Positions 25,205 to 34,123 of a stretch of 64,000 nucleotides of DNA are shown here, piece by piece. A program made the translations under genes and the position numbers. The notes beneath the pieces were generated by a model. The model was not told the origin of the DNA. It ran no database searches and worked only from the letters and a program-made list of their open reading frames with translations. How positions within the stretch are numbered: the stretch's first letter is position 1; every line of letters begins with the position of its first letter. Source of the stretch: Gammaproteobacteria bacterium (GTDB lineage: Bacteria > Pseudomonadota > Gammaproteobacteria > Steroidobacterales > GCA-2729495); assembly GCA_030426355.1 (NCBI GenBank), contig JAUHYQ010000002.1:372001-436000 (forward strand), in the 5' to 3' direction.

Positions 25205-26371
25205 ATGTTTGGCTTTATTCATGACTGGCGCGCCAGCCGCGCATTCAAGGCATTGCCGTCCGATTGGCGGCGTATCGTTATCTACAGCGAAAGCGGTCAG
25301 GATTGGCATCATTTTGCGTCCGTCATTGATCGCCTGACCGCCAGAGGCGAAAAGGTTTGTTATCTCACTTCTGATCCGAATGACACGGGGCTGCGGCAGG
25401 ATAACCAGCAGTTGAAGTCTTTCTGCATAGGCAACGGCATTTCCCGCACGGTGTGTTTTCAGTTTATGGAAGCGGGGGTCGTGCTTATGACCATGGTTGA
25501 TTTCAATAACCTGCAACTGAAGCGATCCATAAACCCGGTCAGCTATGCCTTCATGTTCCATTCCCTGATCAGCGTGCACATGGCCGATCATGAAGACTCA
25601 TACGATCACTACGATGCGGTGTTGTGCGCCGGGCCGCATCAAATGAGGGAATTGCGCAAGCGCGAGGACATGCTGGACCAGCCGGCCAAGCAGTTGTTTG
25701 AGCATGGTTACGAACGACTTGAGTCGTTAATTAAAGAGCGGCGGGAGCCACCGCCATGGCACTCGGATGCCGACATACATGTGCTGTTGGCACCGTCATG
25801 GGGCGAGCAGACCATTTTGAATGTCTGCGGTTCCGAGCTGGTAGACGAGTTGATTAATGCGGGTTTCCGGGTGACACTGCGTCCGCATTATCAGACCCGC
25901 TGGAACACGCCCGATGCCATTGATCGCATTGCACGAAAGTACCAAAGTCATCCACGCTTCGCGCTGATGGAGCAAATGGGCGAGTCAGATTCCCTGTTTG
26001 ATTCGCATGTCATGATCACCGATTGGTCCGGCGCTGGAATGGATTACGGTATGGGCTTGGAAAAGCCGGTGTTGTATATAGATTTGCCGCCGAAGGCGCG
26101 CAACGACTGGTGGCCGGAACTTGGCATCGAGCCCTTCGAAATCTATGTGCGCGATAAAATTGGCGCGATAGTGGCGCCCGATCAATTGCACGCTGTGCCT
26201 GACAGCATTCGCCAGATGCTGCGTGAGCCGGAGGCGTTTCGAACCCGCGTCGCTGAGCTTCGTGAACGATGGGTGTACAACCTCGGCCACAGTGCTGATG
26301 CGGCGGCAGATGCAATCACGGAACTGGCATGTCAGGCGGATGAACGGCCACAGGGCATCGTGAAATCATGA
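25205..26371 (+). CDS. CDP-glycerol glycerophosphotransferase-like (TagB/TagF family) transferase
   Basis: A 388-residue protein of the Glyphos_transf family, GT-B-fold enzymes that move glycerol- or ribitol-phosphate from a CDP-alcohol onto teichoic acid chains. Marks are LLAPSWGEQTILN (about 194-206), TLRPHYQTRW with His228 and the conserved end motif ITDWSGAGMDYGMGLEKPV (271-289). It is unusual in a Gram-negative chromosome. Two nucleotidyltransferases that would make CMP-AEP lie upstream, and CMP-AEP and CDP-alcohols both present a CMP leaving group, so transfer of AEP or a phospho-alcohol to a surface glycan is a reasonable inference. It overlaps the next gene by ATGA. Confidence 0.86.
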   Translation: MFGFIHDWRASRAFKALPSDWRRIVIYSESGQDWHHFASVIDRLTARGEKVCYLTSDPNDTGLRQDNQQLKSFCIGNGISRTVCFQFMEAGVVLMTMVDFNNLQLKRSINPVSYAFMFHSLISVHMADHEDSYDHYDAVLCAGPHQMRELRKREDMLDQPAKQLFEHGYERLESLIKERREPPPWHSDADIHVLLAPSWGEQTILNVCGSELVDELINAGFRVTLRPHYQTRWNTPDAIDRIARKYQSHPRFALMEQMGESDSLFDSHVMITDWSGAGMDYGMGLEKPVLYIDLPPKARNDWWPELGIEPFEIYVRDKIGAIVAPDQLHAVPDSIRQMLREPEAFRTRVAELRERWVYNLGHSADAAADAITELACQADERPQGIVKS

Positions 26372-28182
26372 GTCAAACTGCCAGGGACGGCGTGACGCGG
26401 GGGCTGCTGCTGCGCTGGAGCGCCTGGTTTGGTCTGGCCAACGCGGTGCTGTTCAGTCTCATTGGGATCCGCTACCTGTTCATATACGGATGGCCTGCTG
26501 ACTTGTTGGCAGCAGTTTATGTTGCGCTGGCATTTCCGGCGCAGTTTGCTTTGCTTGCTTACCTGCCAATGGTGGTACTGGGTGGCATGGTTGCCGTGAT
26601 CAGGCCAAAAAAGGGGTTGCTGATACCGTTCGGCGTGTTGCTTGGTTCGTTGGGCTTAAGTCTAATGCTGCTCGATACAAATGTTTTCGAGCAATATCGT
26701 TTCCACCTGAGCGCTCTGTCAGTGGCGTTGTTTGATACGTCGACCTGGGTACTAACCGGTGTTGTGTTTCTGGCCTTCATGGGCTTTCAGGCGCTGTTGG
26801 CGGGTTCCGTCTGGAATTTTGTTACCGTTCGCAACTCGCGCAAGGGAGGCTGGGCTGCAGCGGTTATTGTGATGATGTGGTGCGGTGGTCAGGGCATCCA
26901 CATCTGGGCCGATGCGATGGCATATACGCCGGTAACCGGATTTACACGTTTTATGCCACTGTATTTTCCGCTCAAAGCCAAACGTCGGCTTGCAAAAATG
27001 GGCTGGGTGGATCCGGACGAGATCGAGAAACAGCGATTGTTGCGTCGTGCTGATGCACCGGACAGCGGGCAGTTGCGCTATCCCCTGCAGGCTATGCAGT
27101 GCAGCGCAGCGGAAGCCGTCAAACCGGTGCCGAACATTGCCATCGTGTTTATTGATGCCATGCGTCCGGATCGCATCAGCGACGAGACCACTCCGGTGCT
27201 GGCTCGGTTTGCAGCAGAATCCCAGCAGTTCACCAATCATTACAGTGGCGGCAACTCCTCGCGTATGGGCTTCTTTTCATTTTTCTACGGATTGCCCAGT
27301 ACCTATTGGCAAAGTTTCTATGACTTGCAGCGTCCGCCGGTGTTAATGAACCAAATTGAGTCCCTGGGTTATGAGGTCGCGGCGTTCAGCGCGGTCGGTT
27401 TCGGTAGCCCGGCACAAATTGATCGCACGGTATTTGCCAGCACGCCTGCCGAAGCGTTACGGGAACCAGGCGAGGAGTTTGGCGGGTTAAATCACAATTC
27501 CGCGATTACCACGATGTGGGAACAGTGGCTGGCCGGCCGCAAAGCTTCGTCGCAACCCTGGTTTGGGTTGTTGTACTACGATCCGGGCTATTACCCCGCC
27601 GGGCAGGCCGATACTTTTCCCGCGGACTGGAGTGAGCTGCGGAAATTCGAGGCGGGCTACCTGGCGCGATTGGGCGAGGCCGACGCGGATATGGGACGGG
27701 TGCTGGCTGCCATAGACGCTGCCGAAGGTGATCGGGAAACTCTTGTTATTGTTGCCAGTGATCATGGCTACGAATTTGATGAACTGGGTCTGGGCTATCG
27801 CGGCCACGCCAGTAACTACAGCCAGTGGCAGTTGCGTTCAACTTTATTGATGCGCTGGCCGGGGCGGGCACCGGAGATATTTAACTATCGAAGCGCCCAT
27901 CAGGATGTGCCGGCAACGCTGTTACAGGACGTTTTTGGGTGCAGCAATCCTGCTCAGGATTACAGCAGCGGTCATAATTTGTTTGCCCGCAAGTCTTGGG
28001 ACTGGATTATTGCGGGCAGTTACACCTCTTATGCGATTGTGCAGCCCGAGCAGCTGGTCGTGTCGTACCCGGGCGGGTTCATTGAGATGCTTGGCACCGA
28101 TTACCGCCCGAACGATTCACTGCAGCTTGACCCTGAAGTTATGCAGGATGCCATGAGTGAAATGAGGCGCTTTTTCCGGTGA
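26368..28182 (+). CDS. Membrane sulfatase/alkaline-phosphatase-fold protein (DUF3413-sulfatase, PbgA/LtaS-like)
   Basis: A 604-residue protein with five N-terminal transmembrane helices (about residues 20-190) followed by a periplasmic sulfatase-fold domain from about 255. The metal and nucleophile positions look complete: Asp263 in VFIDAMRPDRIS, Ser297/Ser298 in YSGGNSSRMGFF, Asp465-His466 in ASDHGYEFDE and His480 in YRGHASN. The architecture matches PbgA/YejM and resembles LtaS and phosphoethanolamine transferases, which move phospho-alcohol groups on the outer face of the membrane. Placed between a TagF-like transferase and a YidC paralogue with ATGA overlaps on both sides, it probably acts on the same envelope polymer or lipid. 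Confidence 0.87.
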   Translation: MSQTARDGVTRGLLLRWSAWFGLANAVLFSLIGIRYLFIYGWPADLLAAVYVALAFPAQFALLAYLPMVVLGGMVAVIRPKKGLLIPFGVLLGSLGLSLMLLDTNVFEQYRFHLSALSVALFDTSTWVLTGVVFLAFMGFQALLAGSVWNFVTVRNSRKGGWAAAVIVMMWCGGQGIHIWADAMAYTPVTGFTRFMPLYFPLKAKRRLAKMGWVDPDEIEKQRLLRRADAPDSGQLRYPLQAMQCSAAEAVKPVPNIAIVFIDAMRPDRISDETTPVLARFAAESQQFTNHYSGGNSSRMGFFSFFYGLPSTYWQSFYDLQRPPVLMNQIESLGYEVAAFSAVGFGSPAQIDRTVFASTPAEALREPGEEFGGLNHNSAITTMWEQWLAGRKASSQPWFGLLYYDPGYYPAGQADTFPADWSELRKFEAGYLARLGEADADMGRVLAAIDAAEGDRETLVIVASDHGYEFDELGLGYRGHASNYSQWQLRSTLLMRWPGRAPEIFNYRSAHQDVPATLLQDVFGCSNPAQDYSSGHNLFARKSWDWIIAGSYTSYAIVQPEQLVVSYPGGFIEMLGTDYRPNDSLQLDPEVMQDAMSEMRRFFR

Positions 28183-29636
28183 GGATGCGGTCCGGGATTG
28201 TGGCAGTCGCATTGCTGTGGACGGGCGTGACAAGCGCTGAACAACTTGCGATCAGCGCGGGTTATTCTGAACTGGTGTTCGACGGCCGCAGTGCATCGCC
28301 CGTCGCATGGTATCTCTGCGAGATGGACTGTGCCCGTGATAATGCGCGACGCACGACCTTGTTTGAAATCGACGACGGATATCTGCGATTTGTGGCGCAG
28401 GACAAGCATGCCGTGCAAGCATCGGCGCTCGCCGGCTCGGTTCGCATTCAGGATGGTTCAGACGTCGTAACCATCGGATTCACGACTGCACAGGGCGAGT
28501 TAGTGTATCGCCTGTCCAAGCACAGCCCCGAGCTGCAGCTGCAAGTGCCGCGGGGCGTTGCGGTAGAGCTTGCCAGCGGCGCGGGCTTTGTGCCTGAGCA
28601 ATTGCCAGGTTTTGGAGCTATGTACAGCCGCGTTTTGCCGGTACAGATCAGCGGCGCTGGTCAGCGGATATTGGATGCTGCGTTAGAGGAGGATGCGGCG
28701 CCGGCATCGGCTGAAAAGGGCCATTGGATTGGGGTGCGCAATCGTTATTGGGCCTTTTTAGTGCAGCCGGAGGGGGGCGCGACTGTATATCCTGAGATTG
28801 CGTCAGCGGACCTGAACCGGCCGGTGATTATGTTTCCTGCTCAAACAGCGGCGCAACGCTACCGTATCTATGCCGGTTCGACAGAATGGGCTGCGCTTAA
28901 GAGCGTCGCGCCAGAGTTGAGTGAATTGTTATTTGCCGCGTTATGGGATTTTCTCCGCGTGCTGACCTTCGGCATGATGTTGTTGCTGGAATTGATTTAT
29001 GGGTGGGTAGGGTACTACGGCGTTGCCATTATCCTGTTATCGCTAACCGTCAAAATATTAATGTATCCACTCACTGCGCTTGCGGATAAATGGCAGCGTC
29101 AGGTCAACGCAACGGCCAGCCTGCTGCAACCGGAACTGGATGCCATTCGCCGCTCCTATAAGGGTGAAGAAGCGCACATGCGTACTCTCGCTGTCTACAA
29201 AAAGCACAACATCAGCCAGCTATATACATTCAAGAGTGCCGCCGGGTTTCTTATTCAGATACCCGTATTCATAGCAGCCTTTGACATGCTGGGGGAAAAC
29301 TTTGCGCTCAGCGAAGCCAGCTTCCTGTGGATTGGCGATCTTGCCAAGCCCGATCACCTTGCGGCGCTGCCTTTTACGCTGCCATTTTTTGGCGGGTACC
29401 TGAATTTGCTGCCGTTTCTGATGACTGCTCTGAGTGTTCTTGCGGCGGTGCTGCAGCGTGAAGCTACGCTGTCCGCGGCCCTGCAGCGCCAGCAAAGCCA
29501 ACGCCTGTATTTGATGGCGGCCGCGTTTTTTGTGCTTTTTTATACCTTCCCTGCCGGCATGGTTTTGTACTGGACTTCATCAAACCTGTTCCATTTGCTG
29601 AAAGTGGAGTCAGCACGCTGGTTCGTGCGAGAATAA
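28179..29636 (+). CDS. YidC/Oxa1-family insertase paralogue
   Basis: A 485-residue protein: signal peptide ending near SAEQ, a diverged periplasmic domain (about 22-245) and a C-terminal YidC core (about 250-480) with five hydrophobic segments. Core motifs include LLSLTVKILMYPLTALADKW, where Lys292 takes the place of the groove Arg of E. coli YidC, LIQIPVFIAAFDMLG and FPAGMVLYWTSSNLFHLLK. Total length is below the roughly 550 residues of housekeeping YidC, and the usual rnpA-yidC-mnmE neighbours are absent, so this is a second, specialised copy. It overlaps the sulfatase-like gene by ATGA and is 6 bases from the c-di-GMP gene. A client within this operon is inferred. Confidence 0.88.
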   Translation: MRMRSGIVAVALLWTGVTSAEQLAISAGYSELVFDGRSASPVAWYLCEMDCARDNARRTTLFEIDDGYLRFVAQDKHAVQASALAGSVRIQDGSDVVTIGFTTAQGELVYRLSKHSPELQLQVPRGVAVELASGAGFVPEQLPGFGAMYSRVLPVQISGAGQRILDAALEEDAAPASAEKGHWIGVRNRYWAFLVQPEGGATVYPEIASADLNRPVIMFPAQTAAQRYRIYAGSTEWAALKSVAPELSELLFAALWDFLRVLTFGMMLLLELIYGWVGYYGVAIILLSLTVKILMYPLTALADKWQRQVNATASLLQPELDAIRRSYKGEEAHMRTLAVYKKHNISQLYTFKSAAGFLIQIPVFIAAFDMLGENFALSEASFLWIGDLAKPDHLAALPFTLPFFGGYLNLLPFLMTALSVLAAVLQREATLSAALQRQQSQRLYLMAAAFFVLFYTFPAGMVLYWTSSNLFHLLKVESARWFVRE

Positions 29637-29642
29637 GCAACC

Positions 29643-32300
29643 ATGCCGGGAGCGGATCACACGTCGACTTTAACGGGGCTGCAAAAAGCCCTGCGCGGCG
29701 CGCGCACGATTGGCGGGCTTGACGTGATCTATACCAAGCTCGCAGTTGATCTGCAGAACCTGACTCCACAAAACGCGGATCGTGTCATTGACGGTTGTCT
29801 GAACGTGCTGTGCGAGAGCACCGACAGTGATGCGGTTATTCTCGCTTTCTTTGATGAGGACGGCGAGCGTATTGCACGGGTTAATTCGGCGCAGGCAGAT
29901 TTCTGCTCCTGCAACCCTGACAAGCTGGTTGATGAGCGGCTCGAGAACTGGCCATGGTTGATGTCCGACGGTGCGCACCTGCGCTTGCTGGAAATACTCG
30001 ACACGGCAAATCCGCAAGTGGCGGCTATTGCTGATGCCGATCGTCTGGCTCAGCAGCGGGTGGGTTCGGCGTTGCTGATTTGTCTGGGGGTAAACGGTCG
30101 CATAGCCGGGTTCCTGGCATTTATTGATGGGCAAGCGCGCGATGCGTGGGATGCCGACCACAAGCTTCTGCTGAAATTACTGGGCTCCAGTCTTGCATCC
30201 GGCCTTGAGCGAATGGAGATACAGCACGACGTTGCCGATCGGGAAGAATTGCGTCTGCTGCTGCAGGCGACTGCGCACGAGGGTATGTGGGATTTCGATG
30301 CGCAGAATAACGTGATCAGCTATTCGCCGCAGTGGAAGGCCATGATGGGTTATAGCGATGAAGAATTGCGCACCGCGAAACCTGACTGGAGCCGCATGAT
30401 TCATCAGAGCGATCTGGCGCGTGTGCAGGCCGGCCTGCGCAAGCATCTGGCCGGCGAGGTCGATGTTTTTGAAAGCGTGCACCGGGTTCGTCGTCGGGAT
30501 GGCGAATGGCGTTGGATCGAATGCCGTGTCAAAGGCCTGAACGACGAGCACGGGCGGTTGCGCCGGTTGGTCGGTGTCGAAAACGACATTACCGAGCGCA
30601 AAATCTATGAAGAGGCTTTGTTCCGCGAAAAGGAGAGTGCCCAGATCACTCTGCAGTCTATTGGTGATGGCGTCGCCACAACCGATGCCGAAGGTCGCGT
30701 GGAGTATCTAAATCCCGTTGCGGAAGAGTTGACGGGTTGGGCGGTGGAAGACGCATTAGGCCGGCCGTTAGAAGAGATTTTTCGCGGCTTCCACGAGGAG
30801 ACTTGCGAGCCGCTGGAAAACCCCTTGTCCATGGCGATGGAGCGCAATCGCTCGATCAAGTCGGTGCGCCCGACTTTGCTGATTCGTCGTGATGGCAACG
30901 AGCTGTATGTGGAAAGTACCGCTTCGCCTATCCGTAACGACCGGGGCGATGTGTCCGGCGGTGCCCTGGTATTCCATGACGTCAGCGAGTCGCGCGAACT
31001 GAATCGTCGTTTAAGCTATCACGCGAGCCATGACGTTCTTACGGGGCTCGTTAATCGTCGCGAATTTGAAAACCGGCTCGACCGTGCGTTGAAAAGTGCG
31101 CGTGCGCGTGAATCTTCGTATGCACTGCTGTATATGGATCTTGATCGATTTAAGATCATTAACGATACCTGCGGACATCAGGCCGGCGATGCACTGCTTG
31201 GGCAATTGGGGGCGTTGCTCAAGTCGCGGATTAGATGGCGGGATTGTTTATCACGTCTGGGTGGTGATGAGTTCGGCGTCCTGCTGGAAAGTTGTAGTCT
31301 TGATGAGGCCATGCGCTCTGCCGAAAGCCTGGTTACCGCAATTGACGAGTTTAAGTTCAGTTGGGAAGACCGCAACTTCAAGCTGACCGTCAGTGTGGGC
31401 GTAGTGCCTATTACTGCTGATAACGAGGATGTCGGTACCATTCTTAATGCCGCTGACGCGGCCTGTCAGGCGGCCAAGGAAGCAGGTCGCAACCGTGTAC
31501 ACAGCTTCGAGGCCAACGATATTGACCTGATGCGCCGCCGCCGCGAAATTCAATGGGCGGCGCGGATTAATAATGCCCTGGACGAGAACCGCTTTGAGTT
31601 GTTCCGGCAAACCATCCTGCCATTACAAGAGACCGAGCGTGGGGAGCATTACGAGCTGTTGCTGAGGATGCGCGATGAATCGGGGTCGCTGGTCGCGCCT
31701 GATCTGTTCATATCGGCCGCAGAGCGTTACGGCATAATGCCCAACGTAGATCGTTGGGTGGTCGAGAATGCCTTGCGATGGCTGGTATCCGAAGCCGACG
31801 AGCGCGCGCGACTAAGCATGTGCTCGATAAACCTGTCGGGCCAGAGTCTAGCCGATGATAAGTTTCTGCCATTCGTGATCGAGCAGTTTCATCGCAGCGG
31901 TATAAATGCTGAGCAGATCTGCTTTGAAATCACCGAGACTTCGGCGATCGCCAGTTATGCGCAAGCTAGCCGTTTTATCAATGCGCTCAAAGAGTTAGGC
32001 TGCCTTTTTGCGCTGGATGATTTTGGTACCGGATTGTCGTCGTTTGGCTATCTTAAGCATTTCCCCGTTGACTACCTGAAAATTGATGGGAGTTTCGTAA
32101 AAGAAATCCTGCATGACCCGATCGACCGGGAGATGGTGCGGTCCATTAATGAAATCGGCCACTTGACGAACAAGAAAACCATTGCCGAATTCGCGGAAAA
32201 TCAGGAAATAATTACCATGCTGAAAGGGATGGGCGTTGATTACGCTCAGGGGTACGGGGTTAGCGAGCCTAAGCGGATTCAGCGCGCCGTCAATCAGTGA
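29643..32300 (+). CDS. GAF-PAS-PAS-GGDEF-EAL cyclic-di-GMP turnover protein
   Basis: An 885-residue cytoplasmic protein without transmembrane segments. Order: GAF-like domain (about 40-195), two PAS domains (about 205-320 and 330-445), GGDEF (about 460-615) and EAL (about 640-880). GGDEF is intact (LGGDEFGVLL, 540-544). The phosphodiesterase motif ExLxR is present as ELLLR (671-675), with EITETSAI, DDFGTG (792-797) and KIDGSFV, so both activities are possible. It follows the YidC paralogue by 6 bases and is the last gene of that operon; its stop overlaps convergent nadC by 11 bases. It may tie surface modification to c-di-GMP level, which is inference from position. Confidence 0.93.
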   Translation: MPGADHTSTLTGLQKALRGARTIGGLDVIYTKLAVDLQNLTPQNADRVIDGCLNVLCESTDSDAVILAFFDEDGERIARVNSAQADFCSCNPDKLVDERLENWPWLMSDGAHLRLLEILDTANPQVAAIADADRLAQQRVGSALLICLGVNGRIAGFLAFIDGQARDAWDADHKLLLKLLGSSLASGLERMEIQHDVADREELRLLLQATAHEGMWDFDAQNNVISYSPQWKAMMGYSDEELRTAKPDWSRMIHQSDLARVQAGLRKHLAGEVDVFESVHRVRRRDGEWRWIECRVKGLNDEHGRLRRLVGVENDITERKIYEEALFREKESAQITLQSIGDGVATTDAEGRVEYLNPVAEELTGWAVEDALGRPLEEIFRGFHEETCEPLENPLSMAMERNRSIKSVRPTLLIRRDGNELYVESTASPIRNDRGDVSGGALVFHDVSESRELNRRLSYHASHDVLTGLVNRREFENRLDRALKSARARESSYALLYMDLDRFKIINDTCGHQAGDALLGQLGALLKSRIRWRDCLSRLGGDEFGVLLESCSLDEAMRSAESLVTAIDEFKFSWEDRNFKLTVSVGVVPITADNEDVGTILNAADAACQAAKEAGRNRVHSFEANDIDLMRRRREIQWAARINNALDENRFELFRQTILPLQETERGEHYELLLRMRDESGSLVAPDLFISAAERYGIMPNVDRWVVENALRWLVSEADERARLSMCSINLSGQSLADDKFLPFVIEQFHRSGINAEQICFEITETSAIASYAQASRFINALKELGCLFALDDFGTGLSSFGYLKHFPVDYLKIDGSFVKEILHDPIDREMVRSINEIGHLTNKKTIAEFAENQEIITMLKGMGVDYAQGYGVSEPKRIQRAVNQ

Positions 32301-33138
32301 GTTCGAACCGCATCGAAAAATCGATGGCCTTCACATCTTTGGTGAGCGCTCCTACTGAAACGTAGTCCACGCCAGTGCCGGCAATCGTTCTAATGGTTTC
32401 GAGGCTAACGTTGCCGGATGCTTCCAGCCCGGTGTCGGGGTATTCCTTGTTTCGTATGGCGACCGCGGTCGCCATGTCGGTCAGGTTAAAATTATCCAGC
32501 AGCAAGCGGTGGGCGCCGGCTGCCATGGCTTCAAGGGCCTCATCCAGCGTTTCTACCTCGACTTCAACCATTACGTCCGGATTCAGCCGTATGGCTGCTT
32601 CCACTGTACGGGTAATCCCTCCGCCGGAGAAGATATGATTCTCTTTTATAAGGATGCCGTCATAGAGTCCAATGCGATGGTTCTTCGCGCCACCGGTTGC
32701 TACAGCATATTTTTGGGCAAGGCGTAATCCGGGGATTGTTTTTCGCGTATCCAGCACGGCGGTAGTGGTGTCCGCTATCGCCGTGCTGAACCTCGCGGCC
32801 GCTGTTGCGGTCGCCGATAAAGTTTGCAGAAAATTCAGAGCCGTACGTTCCCCGGTCAGCATGGTGCGGGCAGGCCCGGAAAGGCGGCAAATCACATCAT
32901 CAGGACTAAAGGGGTCTCCCTCTTTAATCAGCCACTCAACGACGATGGCTGTGTCCAGTTGTCGGAAAACCTCGTCAAACCATGGCTGTCCGCAAAGAAT
33001 AGCGGGCTCGCGCGCAACGACTTGCGCCCGAGCTCGCTGCTCCGGTGGAACAAGTTCCGCAGTAAGGTCGCCGCTGCCGACGTCTTCCCGCAGGGCGCGT
33101 TCGACGTCGGCGCGGATACACGACGGCTTAGACGACAA
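32290..33138 (-). CDS. nadC: Nicotinate-nucleotide pyrophosphorylase (quinolinate phosphoribosyltransferase)
   Basis: About 282 residues. NadC converts quinolinate and PRPP to nicotinate mononucleotide, carbon dioxide and pyrophosphate in NAD synthesis. Clear motifs are LREDVGSGDLTAELV, LTGERTALNFLQTLS, DTRKTIPGLRLAQKYAV, NHRIGLYDGILIKENHI and YVSVGALTKDVKAIDFSMRF. No ATG start exists; candidates are TTG at 33138 (used here, starting SSKPSC after the initiator) and TTG at 33156, and both overlap the end of the upstream PuuD-like gene. Neither has a strong ribosome-binding site, which suggests coupling to that gene. The 3' end overlaps the c-di-GMP gene by 11 bases. Confidence 0.92.
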   Translation of the reverse strand: MSSKPSCIRADVERALREDVGSGDLTAELVPPEQRARAQVVAREPAILCGQPWFDEVFRQLDTAIVVEWLIKEGDPFSPDDVICRLSGPARTMLTGERTALNFLQTLSATATAAARFSTAIADTTTAVLDTRKTIPGLRLAQKYAVATGGAKNHRIGLYDGILIKENHIFSGGGITRTVEAAIRLNPDVMVEVEVETLDEALEAMAAGAHRLLLDNFNLTDMATAVAIRNKEYPDTGLEASGNVSLETIRTIAGTGVDYVSVGALTKDVKAIDFSMRFELTD

Positions 33139-33730
33139 AGCCGTGATGTGCGCCAATCATGCTCATCAGCATCGGAATGGAAAGCATTGTGTTGGTACGC
33201 GAAGCCATCAGCGCGGTGCTTTTAGCTTTGGCGATCTGGTCTGCCGTTGCTTCCACCATGCCCAGCACTTTTTTCTGGTTCGGCCAGATCAGTATCCACA
33301 CATTGAATAGCATTATTGTGCCAAGCCAGGCGCCTACGCCAATGGTCAGGCCGTAGGTGGGGTCGCCGTTACCCGCGTTACCCAGTGTGAACGCGCTAAT
33401 CAGGTTGCCTTTTTCCATCAGGTAGGCAGCACCCGTGAGCCAGGTCGCGAGAGCCGCCCAGCGGAACCAAAGCAGCGCGCGGGGCGCAACGTACTTGGTA
33501 ATAGCTGCGCCACCGGGGCCGCCTTCGTCAGCGGCGGCGTCGGCGAGGGCTTGTACCTGCACAAAATTGAAGTAGTAGAGGAGCCCGATCCAGGTTACAC
33601 CAACTGCCACGTGCAGCCATATAACGATGCGCGCACTGTCCGGGCCCTGCAGATCGGTCGCCAGGCCGATGGCCAGAGCAATGACGAGGCCTGATATCAG
33701 TGTACCGGTAACTGTCTTTAGTGGATTCAT
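33128..33730 (-). CDS. PuuD-like (urate hydroxylase N-terminal family) membrane protein
   Basis: A 200-residue integral membrane protein with about five hydrophobic segments and a good AGGGAG ribosome-binding site. The segments IVIWLHVAVGVTWIGLLYYF, NVWILIWPNQKKVLGM and the late SRTNTMLSIPMLMSMIGAHH resemble the membrane domain of PuuD-type urate oxidases. It lacks the C-terminal cytochrome c domain of full PuuD and no purine-degradation gene is nearby, so urate oxidation is doubtful; short relatives are common in marine Gammaproteobacteria and uncharacterised. Its conserved His residues suggest haem or metal binding. It probably leads an operon with nadC. Confidence 0.7.
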   Translation of the reverse strand: MNPLKTVTGTLISGLVIALAIGLATDLQGPDSARIVIWLHVAVGVTWIGLLYYFNFVQVQALADAAADEGGPGGAAITKYVAPRALLWFRWAALATWLTGAAYLMEKGNLISAFTLGNAGNGDPTYGLTIGVGAWLGTIMLFNVWILIWPNQKKVLGMVEATADQIAKAKSTALMASRTNTMLSIPMLMSMIGAHHGFVV

Positions 33731-33827
33731 AGCGTGAAATCTCCCTAGAATTCCTACTGAATTTACTGCCGAGCCGGCAGCACCCGCTACCGACCATGAA
33801 TGCTGGGAAGAATAGGGTAGCCGGGCG

Positions 33828-33833
33828 TATAAT
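33828..33833 (+). promoter_or_regulatory. Candidate -10 element for the DUF1289-grxD pair
   Basis: A perfect TATAAT hexamer lies about 75 bases upstream of the DUF1289 start, in a gap between divergent genes. No good -35 hexamer is present at 16-18 bases upstream, so the call rests on the -10 and on position. Confidence 0.35.
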
Positions 33834-33908
33834 TCAATTCATGGCCCCGCACCATGCGGGATTACCACTACGTATGGAAGAGAAAAACCGCCGTTGCGCG
33901 GGACAGTC

Positions 33909-34091
33909 ATGGACCGACCCCTTCGACCTATGTCGCCCTGTATGAGTATTTGCACCCTCGATGACAAGCGCGTCTGTATAGGTTGCCGCCGAACACTGGA
34001 CGAGATAAGGGGTTGGGCGAAGCTGAGTCCCGAGCAACAGTGGCTGCTGGTCGGTGAGCTTGCCGAGCGGCGCAAGAAACGTTCTTCCTGA
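33909..34091 (+). CDS. DUF1289 family small zinc-finger-like protein
   Basis: A 60-residue protein. Two ATG codons are possible (33909 and 33930); the first is used, but the second, giving MSPCMSICTLDD, equals the family's usual N-terminus. The DUF1289 pattern is complete: SPCMSICTLDDKRVCIGCRR followed by TLDEIRGWAKLSPEQ, with four Cys likely binding a metal. Function is unknown; it is common in Proteobacteria next to assorted housekeeping genes. It is 32 bases upstream of grxD and probably co-transcribed with it. Confidence 0.85.
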   Translation: MDRPLRPMSPCMSICTLDDKRVCIGCRRTLDEIRGWAKLSPEQQWLLVGELAERRKKRSS

Positions 34092-34123
34092 CGAAACACG
34101 ATTTTTGGTTTGAGGTTTGTGCA

